This document shows positions 1 through 5,926 of a DNA stretch of 5,926 nucleotides, piece after piece. Numbering within the stretch: the stretch's first letter is position 1; the number at the start of each line of letters is the position of its first letter. The notes beneath the pieces are model-generated. The model was not told the DNA's origin. It saw only the letters and a program-made list of their open reading frames with translations, and searched no databases. Origin of the DNA: CAYXDO01 sp964463485 (lineage in GTDB: Bacteria > Myxococcota > Kuafuiibacteriia > Kuafuiibacteriales > Kuafuiibacteriaceae); the NCBI GenBank assembly GCA_964463485.1, contig CAYXDO010000289.1, positions 1-5,926 on the forward strand. Direction: 5' to 3'. A program made the position numbers and the translations under genes.

Positions 1-147
1 GCGATCGTCGCTAGAAGAGATGAACGCACCGTTGCCGGCTGGATTCTTGGCGCTCCAAAACCACCTGGATTTTGAATTTCCCCGCAGGCTGCTAGGCTCG
101 CTAGCCAACCAGTGGCGTCGAAATTCGGCGGGGCTCTGCGAGGACTT
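1..147. other. Upstream stretch without a convincing gene
   Basis: No gene can be supported here. On the plus strand one frame is open from base 2 to a TAA at 182-184 (ATG at 20), giving a peptide of about 54 residues from that ATG. Its end is translated from the GTGCCC repeat (VPVPVRARAR), and its third-position GC is lower than in the genes downstream. It could be the 3' end of a gene starting outside the window, but nothing recognisable is encoded. A short inverted repeat, GCTAG (91-95) and CTAGC (101-105) with a 5-base loop, is present but weak. Confidence 0.5.
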
Positions 148-177
148 CGTGCCCGTGCCCGTCCGTGCCCGTGCCCG
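148..177 (+). repeat. Short tandem direct repeat (GTGCCC units)
   Basis: Two copies of CGTGCCCGTGCCCG (148-161, 164-177) are separated by TC. Each copy is itself two GTGCCC hexamers, so the tract is a small microsatellite-like array. It forms the left arm of the larger inverted repeat. It is followed by an irregular ATCCTA(A) triplication (178-195: ATCCTAA, ATCCTAA, TCCT), which suggests that slippage shaped this region. Confidence 0.8.
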
Positions 178-186
178 ATCCTAAAT

Positions 187-218
187 CCTAATCCTGCCTC
201 TAATGAGGTGGGAGTAGG
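187..218 (+). other. Strong RNA hairpin with TAAT loop
   Basis: CCTAATCCTGCCTC (187-200) faces GAGGTGGGAGTAGG (205-218) across a TAAT loop. As plus-strand RNA this gives 14 stacked positions: eleven Watson-Crick pairs, two G-U wobbles (195 with 210, 196 with 209) and a single A-G mismatch (191 with 214). On the minus strand the wobbles would become A-C mismatches, so the fold favours plus-strand RNA. No T-run follows, so a classical intrinsic terminator is not supported. It sits inside the larger inverted repeat at 148-276. Confidence 0.6.
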
Positions 219-349
219 CGAGAGTAACCGCGCGACATACTGACAAGTGAGTAGCGGTAAACCGGGCACGGGCACGTCATGAGTTTCGGAGCCATTTTCG
301 GGCTTGACTTCAGCTCCGGGCTCTCCGTGGTTTCTCCGGTACGTAGGCG

Positions 350-362
350 GCGCGAAACGCGC
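350..362. promoter_or_regulatory. Short perfect GC hairpin in the leader of gene 1
   Basis: GCGCG (350-354) and CGCGC (358-362) form a perfect 5-base-pair stem around an AAA loop, ending 20 bases before the ATG at 383. It could be a small operator-like palindrome or an mRNA structure near the ribosome entry site. In GC-rich DNA such a short stem can arise by chance. No convincing promoter boxes were found between 277 and 382, so the transcription start of the operon is not located. Confidence 0.3.
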
Positions 363-382
363 AGACCGATCTGATTTCGAGG

Positions 383-2797
383 ATGCGGAGTGACCTCCGC
401 GCTCGCCTGGGTTACGCTCGGAAGGTGAGCGCTCGGTTCGCGGGTCTCGCCCTCTGCGCGTTTGCCGCCTGTTCGGAAGCGCGCTGGGACGTTACGGGGG
501 ACGCGGCGATCGTTGTCGCACTCTCGGAGGACGGGCGGCTCTCGAGTGCGACGTTCGGCCGCGGGCGCGTGCTCGTCGAGGAAGGCAACCTGCTCGCCTT
601 TCCGCTGAGCGCGGAGGACTTCACGCGAGCCGACGGAGCTCCTATCGAATTCGCGAGCTGGTCGGCTGGGCCGGCCACGAGCCCTCCCCCCGAGTCGTGC
701 GGTCGATGTCGCGCCGGGGGCGGCTCCGAGGGCCCGCTTCTCGTGGGTGCTGGCGACTTCTGCGCCATTCCTCCGTGGATTCATGCGGCCTCGGAGTGGC
801 GCGACGGAGAGCTCGTGACCCTGCGGGCAAGCTCGGAGGCGAGGGCCCGCGAGCTCGTCGCGCTGAGCGTGCCCGGTCCCTGCGACCTCCACGAGACCTC
901 GGTCGGCGACCCATCGCCCATGACCATCTGTCCGGTGTCGCCGCCCGACGCACCCATCAAGTTCGGGAGATTGGGTGTCTCTGGCGGCGGCGACGTGCTG
1001 GGCCTCGCCGCGGGCGTCGGGATGCTCTTTCCGCGCTCGGGCGGCGTGATTTCGGTGGACCTCCCTGAAGGCAACCCAGGCTCTCCCGCCGCGCTCGCGG
1101 GTGGAGACTTCCTGGTCCCCATGAATGAGGCGCGGTCCGCCACGCTCCACCGACTGCGCCGCGACGGACAAATCGCGCCGCTCGGAGTCTCGTTTCGCCA
1201 GATCGCCACGCCCCTCACGCTGCGCTCCGGCGCCGTCGTGATTCCCGCGAGCGAGGGGCGCCCGGTCGCCGCGATTTGCCGGGCCGACGGAGTTTGTGAG
1301 TCCATCGGTATGCCGGCGTCCAGCACGGAGGGCTGTGAGTTCCTGGCGTCCGACTCGACCCTCGAAGCGGCGATCGAGCTCGACGAGGTGATCGCGTTCC
1401 AGTACCACCTGCCCGCCGGCTTCCTCTACTACCGGCCCGACGCGCCGGTGGTGTGCCAGCGAGCCCTCGTGGCGGGCGCGCCCGAGTTGGACGTCCTCGG
1501 GACCTCCGCGATCATCGGAGAGTTCATCTATGCCAGCGCCATCGAGAGCGCCTCACACGACGATCGCCCGACGATCGTGCGTGCGCGCCTGCTCGGATCC
1601 TCGATCTCTAGCTTCGAGGTGCTGCTCGAGGTGCTTGGTGTCGTCCAAGCGATCATCCCGACCGAGGCAGGGCTCCGAGTCTTCACGTCGGACGAGGTCG
1701 TCGACCTGAGTCTCGAGGGACGCTTACTCTCCCGCCAGCCTGCTGACACTCCCGACTCTTTCCCTGGAATTCCCAGACGGATCACCAAAATATCCACGAG
1801 CACGACGGGCTGGATGGCCGTCGAGGACGAGCTCGGAAACGTCTTCGCCCGTCGCAGCGAGCGCCTCGAGCGACTTTACGGGAGTGAGTCTGCGGGGCCT
1901 GAGCCCGTCCGAGCCTTGGCCCGTGCCGACGATCGGTGCGTCGCCGCGGTCACCGGCCAGGTGCTGAGCTTCTCGAGGGCCGGACCTGGGTGTCATGGAA
2001 TTCAGGTCGAGCTGACGCCCGAGCCCTCCCTGAAGTCCACGCCCGAGGTTGGGTTCGGTTGGGGACAGGGTGCGGGGTTCGTGGCGGGGTTCGTGGCCGA
2101 GGCGAGCGACTGGGTCGTCCTTCGACTCGAGCAAGGGACTCTCAGCGAGGTCGCCGCCATCGCCAAGCGCCCCGAAGAGCGACTCGTCGGCGCCGTCGAG
2201 CTCAACCCGGTGAGGGCGCTCTTGGCGTTCGCCTCGGGCCGCCTCGTTCGAGTCGACACAGACTCACCCCCCGTCGAGTCGGTGGTGCCGTACCGGCTGA
2301 CTTCCATCTCGAGCGCGGGAGGTGTCGCCTGGCTGGGCGGGGTCGACTCACTCCTCCGCGTGACTCCGTCGGCCTCGGGTTTGGTCGTCGATGATTGGAG
2401 CTCCAAGTTCAACGCCGTCGCCCGCGAGCTCCCAGGCGAGCGCACGATCGCCTCCCTCTACGCCGCCGACCCGGATCAGCTGTGGATCTTGGTCAGGGAG
2501 GCCTCGGTGCGTGCCTCGGAGCAATTTCAGTACGACTATCTCTTCCGCCTCGCACCGAGCGGTTTCGCGCCCGAGCTCTCGGACGCCACCGGCAGCGACC
2601 CGCTCTCGTCGGCTGCCCGCGCCTACCACTTCGCAGGAGTGGGTCCAAGGATGACCGCGGCGAGTCGCTTCTCGGTCATCCGGGGTCCGACCGAATGGGA
2701 TCAGCCGCTCGACGCGGTGAGCTTGGCGGACTGTGGAACCTTCATGATTCTCGGCGGCTCGGCGAGGCACGCAGCCGCCATCGTGGACGAAGAGTGA
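383..2797 (+). CDS. Putative large lipoprotein with propeller-like repeats (gene 1)
   Basis: Not recognised as a named family. From ATG 383 the product has 804 residues. Residues 1-30 look like an export signal: basic n-region, hydrophobic core around 19-29, and a lipobox-like FAAC with Cys30 as candidate lipid anchor. The residue after it is Ser, not the inner-membrane retention Asp known from E. coli, so an outer-membrane location is inferred. GTG at 425 (residue 15) would give a more typical 15-residue signal; neither start has a well-spaced ribosome binding site (GAGG directly abuts ATG 383, GGAAG abuts GTG 425). Residues about 43-80 resemble the N-terminal region of gene 3. A CGRC motif lies at 106-109 with a further Cys at 127. 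From about 190 to the end there are roughly a dozen beta-hairpin-like units ending in Asp/Gly turns. Residues 671-702 resemble the Reg_prop type of propeller repeat (W, then IASLYAADPDQLWIL). Length allows two propellers. No catalytic motif is seen. It is the first gene of a tight three-gene operon. Confidence 0.9.
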   Translation: MRSDLRARLGYARKVSARFAGLALCAFAACSEARWDVTGDAAIVVALSEDGRLSSATFGRGRVLVEEGNLLAFPLSAEDFTRADGAPIEFASWSAGPATSPPPESCGRCRAGGGSEGPLLVGAGDFCAIPPWIHAASEWRDGELVTLRASSEARARELVALSVPGPCDLHETSVGDPSPMTICPVSPPDAPIKFGRLGVSGGGDVLGLAAGVGMLFPRSGGVISVDLPEGNPGSPAALAGGDFLVPMNEARSATLHRLRRDGQIAPLGVSFRQIATPLTLRSGAVVIPASEGRPVAAICRADGVCESIGMPASSTEGCEFLASDSTLEAAIELDEVIAFQYHLPAGFLYYRPDAPVVCQRALVAGAPELDVLGTSAIIGEFIYASAIESASHDDRPTIVRARLLGSSISSFEVLLEVLGVVQAIIPTEAGLRVFTSDEVVDLSLEGRLLSRQPADTPDSFPGIPRRITKISTSTTGWMAVEDELGNVFARRSERLERLYGSESAGPEPVRALARADDRCVAAVTGQVLSFSRAGPGCHGIQVELTPEPSLKSTPEVGFGWGQGAGFVAGFVAEASDWVVLRLEQGTLSEVAAIAKRPEERLVGAVELNPVRALLAFASGRLVRVDTDSPPVESVVPYRLTSISSAGGVAWLGGVDSLLRVTPSASGLVVDDWSSKFNAVARELPGERTIASLYAADPDQLWILVREASVRASEQFQYDYLFRLAPSGFAPELSDATGSDPLSSAARAYHFAGVGPRMTAASRFSVIRGPTEWDQPLDAVSLADCGTFMILGGSARHAAAIVDEE
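2072..2095 (+). repeat. In-frame 12-base tandem duplication
   Basis: GCGGGGTTCGTG occurs twice head to tail (2072-2083, 2084-2095) within gene 1, encoding AGFV AGFV at residues 564-571. The copies are identical including third positions, consistent with a recent slippage duplication. The change is in frame and lengthens a Gly-rich loop or strand of the propeller-like region by four residues. Confidence 0.85.
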
Positions 2798-2802
2798 GTA
2801 TG
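2788..2802 (+). promoter_or_regulatory. Gene 1/gene 2 junction with ribosome binding site
   Basis: The purine run GAAGAG (2788-2793) lies six bases before ATG 2800, a normal Shine-Dalgarno distance, and overlaps the last codons of gene 1 (TGA 2795-2797). GTG at 2794 is in frame with ATG 2800 and would overlap the gene 1 stop as GTGA, but the purine run would then abut it with no spacing. ATG 2800 is therefore preferred. Either choice implies translational coupling. Confidence 0.55.
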
Positions 2803-4488
2803 TCTTCGAGCTCGCGCCGAGGAGCGACAGCCGCGACGCTCGCCGGTGTGCTGAGTTGTGTGCCGGTCGAAGAGCTTGCTGGCCCGCCGGAGGGTATCGC
2901 GTTCTGGGCTGGGATCATCGAACAAGCGCCGTTCCCGCGCGTGAGCGCGCTCTCGCCGCGAGACCGACCTCTGGACGGTGCGTCCTCGGAGGAACCCATC
3001 CTCCTGGGGTGGCGTGCCTCTAGCCTTCCCCAGCTGCCGGCTGATTTCGCCTCGGCGCCCCTCGAGCTCGCGCGAGGCTGCGCTCCGCGGCTCCCCGAGG
3101 CCGACTGGTCGTCTGTTCCGACCCGAACCTTCGAGCTCACCGCGCCCTGGCTCGAGTGTACAGCCGCGACGGTAGCGGCGGAGCTGCGCTGCGACGGCAT
3201 CGGTCAGGACTGCAGCTTCGACGTTCGCGGGGACGGCTGCCGTTTTTTCCTGTCCTCGTGTCCGGCGTTCCGTCGTGATTTTTCGGTGGAGCTCGGAGCC
3301 CATGGGAGTGTGTGCCTCCTCGACGCCGTCGCGGATTGTTCGGAGACGCGAGGCGAGGAGCTCGGCGCCCTCACGTGCAAGGAGCTCACCGGGACGTGCA
3401 GGATCGAGCTCTACTCGGTCCCGGAGAGGCCTCCGTTTCAGGAGGAGTCGCGCCTCACCCTGGCTCCGAAGGTCGAGGTCCCGGACTTGGAGGCCGCCTA
3501 CCCTGAGGCGCTCTTCTACCCCACGCTGAAAGAGGCTGGGGCGCTCTCCGATCTCGCCGCCGTGGGCGATCGCGCCGTCGTGTTGGTGCAGGACCTCGAG
3601 ACGAGCTGGAGTCGTCGCGCGTGCCGCGGCACGCAACTCATCGCCATCGACTCGCGCACCGGGCAGCGGGTCGGCGGGTCGACGACGGCCGATTGCCTGG
3701 ATCAACTGGTGCCCGACCCAAGCGGAGGCTCGCTGCTCGCGCTTGGTCGGACGTCCCTCGTCCGGGTGTCGCTGAGCGGACGGATCACGGAGACCATCGC
3801 TGAGTTGCCCTTCGCGCCGGGCTTCTCGATCGATCTCGTCGCGATCCCCGGGCACATCGTCGCGGCCGTGAGCGATGAGTCCGTGACGTGCGAACCCACC
3901 AGGGTGGCGGAGCTGGATACGAGCACGACCGAGTGGCATGACCTCCCGTTGCCCTCGGGCAACTCGAGCTGCCCGAGAAATAGAGTCGCGGGCCTGGGTA
4001 TCGCGTCGGACGCCGAGGTCGTGGCGCCGACGGACGACACGGAGGAGTTGGTGCGGTTCCGATTCCCGTCGCGCGAGGCGAGCTCCACGACCCTGCGAGC
4101 TGGGTTCGGACCCACGTACTTCCGGGGGCATCGACCTCAACTCATCGAAGCCACGGGCGCCCTGGCCCTCCCTTCGCTGGGACAGCGCACGACGGTCGCC
4201 GTCGTGTCCGACCGCGTGCTCGCCCAGGTCGAGTCCTTCGAGCGTCGAGGGAACATCACAGCACTCACCCCGACGACGGACCCAGGAAAGCTCGTCTTCG
4301 CCGGCTATTGGGCCGGGAAGTCCTTCGTCGGGCTGTTCGATGGCGAGTCCGTCGGGTTCAAGACGGGCCTCCTCGAGCTCGGCTTTGGACCGGTGAGTCG
4401 ACTGGTCTCGGACGGGCAGCGCGGCTACTGGGCGTTGATGCCGTGGGCAGGTGAGTTGGTGCACTTCGTTCCCACCGAGGGCCCCTGA
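2800..4488 (+). CDS. Putative cysteine-rich lipoprotein with propeller-like C-terminus (gene 2)
   Basis: Not recognised as a named family. The product has 562 residues from ATG 2800 (564 from GTG 2794). Residues 1-20 form a short lipoprotein signal: Ser/Arg n-region, hydrophobic core 9-19 and lipobox VLSC with Cys20 as anchor; Val at the next position does not suggest inner-membrane retention. Residues about 32-80 are a beta-rich stretch comparable with the N-terminal parts of genes 1 and 3. A cysteine-rich module follows with ten cysteines (94, 120, 131, 138, 147, 154, 172, 180, 193, 200), an even number that fits disulfides outside the cytoplasm. Residues about 245-562 are propeller-like: LIAIDSRTGQRVGG at 280-293 matches the blade pattern common in PQQ/YncE-type propellers. 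Two further pairs (Cys275/299 and Cys364/391) could brace blades. No catalytic residues can be assigned. It is coupled to gene 1 upstream and gene 3 downstream. The same open frame extends upstream inside gene 1, but that part is Arg-rich and lacks the signal peptide at its start, so it is not counted. Confidence 0.9.
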   Translation: MSSSSRRGATAATLAGVLSCVPVEELAGPPEGIAFWAGIIEQAPFPRVSALSPRDRPLDGASSEEPILLGWRASSLPQLPADFASAPLELARGCAPRLPEADWSSVPTRTFELTAPWLECTAATVAAELRCDGIGQDCSFDVRGDGCRFFLSSCPAFRRDFSVELGAHGSVCLLDAVADCSETRGEELGALTCKELTGTCRIELYSVPERPPFQEESRLTLAPKVEVPDLEAAYPEALFYPTLKEAGALSDLAAVGDRAVVLVQDLETSWSRRACRGTQLIAIDSRTGQRVGGSTTADCLDQLVPDPSGGSLLALGRTSLVRVSLSGRITETIAELPFAPGFSIDLVAIPGHIVAAVSDESVTCEPTRVAELDTSTTEWHDLPLPSGNSSCPRNRVAGLGIASDAEVVAPTDDTEELVRFRFPSREASSTTLRAGFGPTYFRGHRPQLIEATGALALPSLGQRTTVAVVSDRVLAQVESFERRGNITALTPTTDPGKLVFAGYWAGKSFVGLFDGESVGFKTGLLELGFGPVSRLVSDGQRGYWALMPWAGELVHFVPTEGP

Positions 4489-4490
4489 TG
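4477..4490 (+). promoter_or_regulatory. Gene 2/gene 3 junction: Shine-Dalgarno and TGATG overlap
   Basis: GAGGG at 4477-4481 lies six bases before ATG 4488, and the gene 2 stop TGA (4486-4488) shares its A with that ATG. A second in-frame ATG at 4491 is nine bases from the same site. The one-base stop/start overlap is the classical arrangement for translational coupling by terminating ribosomes. Confidence 0.7.
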
Positions 4491-5834
4491 ATGGGTCTTC
4501 GCGGTCCGATTCGAGGGAGCGACCTCGGCGCGGCAAAGGTATTTTCGCTCGCGAGCGCGCTGCTCGCCTCGGTCGCGTGCGCTCCTCCCGAGCCGCTTCT
4601 CCTCGACCCGAGCGCGCGGAGCTTGGTCGCGCTCGTGTTCGCCACCGGCCGAGAGCCCAAGGCCTTCGCCGCGGAGCTCGAGCTCGGGCCCGCCAAGCTC
4701 GACCTCGACGTGGACGCGGAGATCTACGTGCTGAGCTTCTCGAAGACCCTGGAGGAGCTAGGTGCAGTGAGCGGCTGGCAAGACTTGGTTCCCGGTCGCC
4801 TCCCCGAGCACACGGAGGTCCGAGTGAGTTGGCTCGAGGACGGCGAGCTCGGCCCGTGGACCTCGACGACGTTGCCCGAGCGCGCGCAAAACCTCACCTT
4901 CAAGGTGCTTCGCGGCCGCTGCACCACGTTCGAGGTCGAACCGATCGAGCTGGACCTCGAGCCTAGTCAGCAGTGGACGAGTCAGTTCGGAGTCGAGTTG
5001 GGGACCGAGCCCCCTTCCGTTGCGCTCGGGATGACTCCGCTCGCGCGCATCGGCACGGCGTCCCGTGTGGTTCGGGAGGAGGGTCTGGAGGTGATCGAGA
5101 CGGACCTCGCGTCGTTGGTCGCGGCGTTCCAGGATCCTCGCACGGGCGAGGTCTTCGTCCTTGGAAGTGACGGAGACTTTTGGAAGGGTCACTTCGACGA
5201 CCGACTCTTCACACCCATCGAATCGGCGCCGCCGCTCGGGGCTCCGCGCGCGAACCTCTCGGGTGGGTACGACGGTGAGACTCTGGAGCTGATCGCGGGC
5301 ACCGTCTGGCCGGAGATACTTTCGTTCCGGGCGGGGGTATGGTCGCGAGCCTACACGCTCGCGGGAGAGGCGCCCGCGCTGCGTTACGTCGCGTGGGTAG
5401 GGCCGGGGGAGCTCGTCGCGTCGACGAAATACAGCCAGGAAGTCGTACACGTGGAAGGGGCTCGATCCTCGCGGCGCCCGGTCGATGGAGGTGGCGTGCA
5501 GGCGATCGTGAGCCACCCGCGGGCCGGAGTTTTTCTGACGACCAGGAATGGCGAGATCTTTCGATACGAGGAGGGCTCCTGGGAGCTGATCACGAACGGG
5601 ATACTCGGCGCGACAGCCGTGACCGAGTTTCGGGGGCGGTTGGTCTTCGCTGCGGACCAACAGCTCGTCTATGAGTGGTCGCCGGAGACCGGCTTGTGCC
5701 CGCCGAGCTTGGCCCGCGGCGACGAGCCGGTCTTCCTGGGCTCGATGGGTACGACCCAGCTCGTGCTGTTGGCCGACGAAATCTCCGGCGACGTCCGTCG
5801 GGCGGTCGCCACGAGGCTGAGGGCGATGGACTGA
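4488..5834 (+). CDS. Putative lipoprotein with propeller-like C-terminus (gene 3)
   Basis: Not recognised as a named family. The product has 448 residues from ATG 4488; ATG 4491 is an equally possible start one codon later. The export signal has a fairly long n-region with Arg5, Arg9 and Lys17, a hydrophobic core about 18-30, and ends SVAC with Cys31 as candidate lipid anchor (a weaker lipobox than in gene 2, since Ser replaces Leu at -3). Residues 46-61 (LVALVFATGREPKAFA) and 78-92 (EIYVLSFSKTLEELG) align by eye with gene 1 residues 43-58 and 68-80. GRC at 143-145 begins a strand just before the repeat region, as in the other two proteins. From about 200 to the end there are some five or six beta-hairpin units; GVFLTTRNGEIFRYEEGSWE at 347-366 has the look of BNR/Ycf48- or Kelch-like propeller blades. 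Only Cys31, 145 and 404 are present, so it lacks the cysteine-rich insert of gene 2. It is the last complete gene of the operon. Confidence 0.9.
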   Translation: MMGLRGPIRGSDLGAAKVFSLASALLASVACAPPEPLLLDPSARSLVALVFATGREPKAFAAELELGPAKLDLDVDAEIYVLSFSKTLEELGAVSGWQDLVPGRLPEHTEVRVSWLEDGELGPWTSTTLPERAQNLTFKVLRGRCTTFEVEPIELDLEPSQQWTSQFGVELGTEPPSVALGMTPLARIGTASRVVREEGLEVIETDLASLVAAFQDPRTGEVFVLGSDGDFWKGHFDDRLFTPIESAPPLGAPRANLSGGYDGETLELIAGTVWPEILSFRAGVWSRAYTLAGEAPALRYVAWVGPGELVASTKYSQEVVHVEGARSSRRPVDGGGVQAIVSHPRAGVFLTTRNGEIFRYEEGSWELITNGILGATAVTEFRGRLVFAADQQLVYEWSPETGLCPPSLARGDEPVFLGSMGTTQLVLLADEISGDVRRAVATRLRAMD

Positions 5835-5854
5835 GTCATGGAGTCATCGACAGG

Positions 5855-5926
5855 ATGGCGCCGCCCGACCTGCGATTCAGTTGGGCGCAGATCCGCCTGG
5901 CCATGAGTCTTGGAATGCTCACGAAG
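5855..5926 (+). CDS. Possible start of a fourth gene, cut by the window end
   Basis: ATG 5855 opens a frame that stays open to the last base (24 codons), beginning MAPPDLRFSWAQIRLAMSLG. It starts 20 bases after the stop of gene 3; GGAG at 5840-5843 is a candidate ribosome binding site at 11 bases, somewhat long. Third positions are mostly G or C, as in the genes before it. It does not begin with a lipoprotein signal, so it is not an obvious fourth paralogue. An alternative ATG at 5838 closes after 22 codons. Too little is visible to name a function, and chance cannot be excluded. Confidence 0.4.
   Translation, partial: MAPPDLRFSWAQIRLAMSLGMLTK

Larger units (their letters stand above)
148..276. 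repeat. Nested inverted-repeat element with GTGCCC-type arms
   Basis: The 14-mer CGTGCCCGTGCCCG occurs twice in direct orientation at 148-161 and 164-177, a 16-base period. Its exact reverse complement CGGGCACGGGCACG lies at 263-276. The 85 bases between the inner arms hold a strong hairpin (187-218) and a weaker second stem (227-231 with 254-258). If transcribed, the element could fold as a closed multi-branch structure with a 14-base-pair GC-rich closing stem. It does not look like a tRNA and no transposase gene is next to it. Possible natures are a dispersed intergenic repeat (REP- or MITE-like), a structured leader or small RNA, or a transcription terminator for an upstream gene. The sequence shows the symmetry directly; the role is unknown. 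Confidence 0.75.

Noticed and set aside
2..184. Open plus-strand frame at the window start as a partial gene
   Set aside because: Short, with weaker codon bias than the genes downstream, and its last residues come from a low-complexity repeat. It may be a gene tail but cannot be supported.
304..332. TTGACT at 304-309 as a sigma-70 -35 box
   Set aside because: No acceptable -10 element lies 16-18 bases downstream (the bases there are GTGGTT), so a promoter is not supported.
200..1408. A 402-codon minus-strand open frame opposite gene 1
   Set aside because: The translation is Arg/Gly/Glu-rich and low in hydrophobic order, as expected for the antisense of a GC-rich gene, and it lies opposite a better-supported exported protein.
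2395..2799. Upstream extension of the gene 2 frame inside gene 1
   Set aside because: The added part reads as Arg-rich out-of-frame translation of gene 1, and it would bury the lipoprotein signal in the middle of the protein.
2701..4536. A 611-codon minus-strand open frame opposite gene 2
   Set aside because: Strongly Arg-rich composition without domain features; gene 2 on the plus strand has a signal peptide, ribosome binding site and blade-like repeats.
637..5413. About 22 GAGCTC palindromes, roughly ten times the number expected by composition
   Set aside because: Most are in-phase Glu-Leu codon pairs (GAG CTC), so codon preference explains them without a regulatory or methylation role.

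Overview
This is a high-GC window from a bacterium with strong G/C preference at codon third positions. Three consecutive genes encode putative secreted lipoproteins. I recognise none of them by name. Large unnamed lipoproteins with propeller-like repeats, a GTGCCC-type intergenic repeat and GAG/CTC-heavy codon use together suggest a myxobacterium-like organism (Myxococcota, Polyangia type). That assignment is inference from composition and style, not from a marker gene.

Layout: bases 1-382 hold no convincing gene. They contain a structured repeat region: two direct copies of a 14-base GTGCCC-type repeat, an exact inverted copy about 85 bases downstream, and between them a strong hairpin plus a weaker second stem. 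A short GC-rich hairpin lies just before the first gene. Bases 383-5834 are filled by three plus-strand genes with almost no spacing: gene 1 (804 codons from ATG), gene 2 (562) and gene 3 (448). Gene 1 stops 2 bases before the gene 2 ATG, and the stop of gene 2 shares a base with the ATG of gene 3. This points to one transcript with translational coupling. After a 20-base gap, a fourth reading frame may begin at 5855 and runs off the window.

All three complete proteins have an N-terminal export signal ending in a candidate lipidation cysteine, then a short beta-rich region of similar pattern, then a Gly-x-Cys strand, then a long C-terminal part of repeated beta hairpins that looks like a beta-propeller. 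They may therefore be diverged paralogues that arose by tandem duplication and act together at the cell envelope. Gene 2 additionally carries a cysteine-rich insert (ten cysteines in about 107 residues). No catalytic motif was found, so a binding, scaffold or sensing role is more likely than an enzymatic one, but the function is unknown.

The most interesting items are the three-gene lipoprotein cassette with its shared architecture and the nested inverted-repeat element upstream of it.
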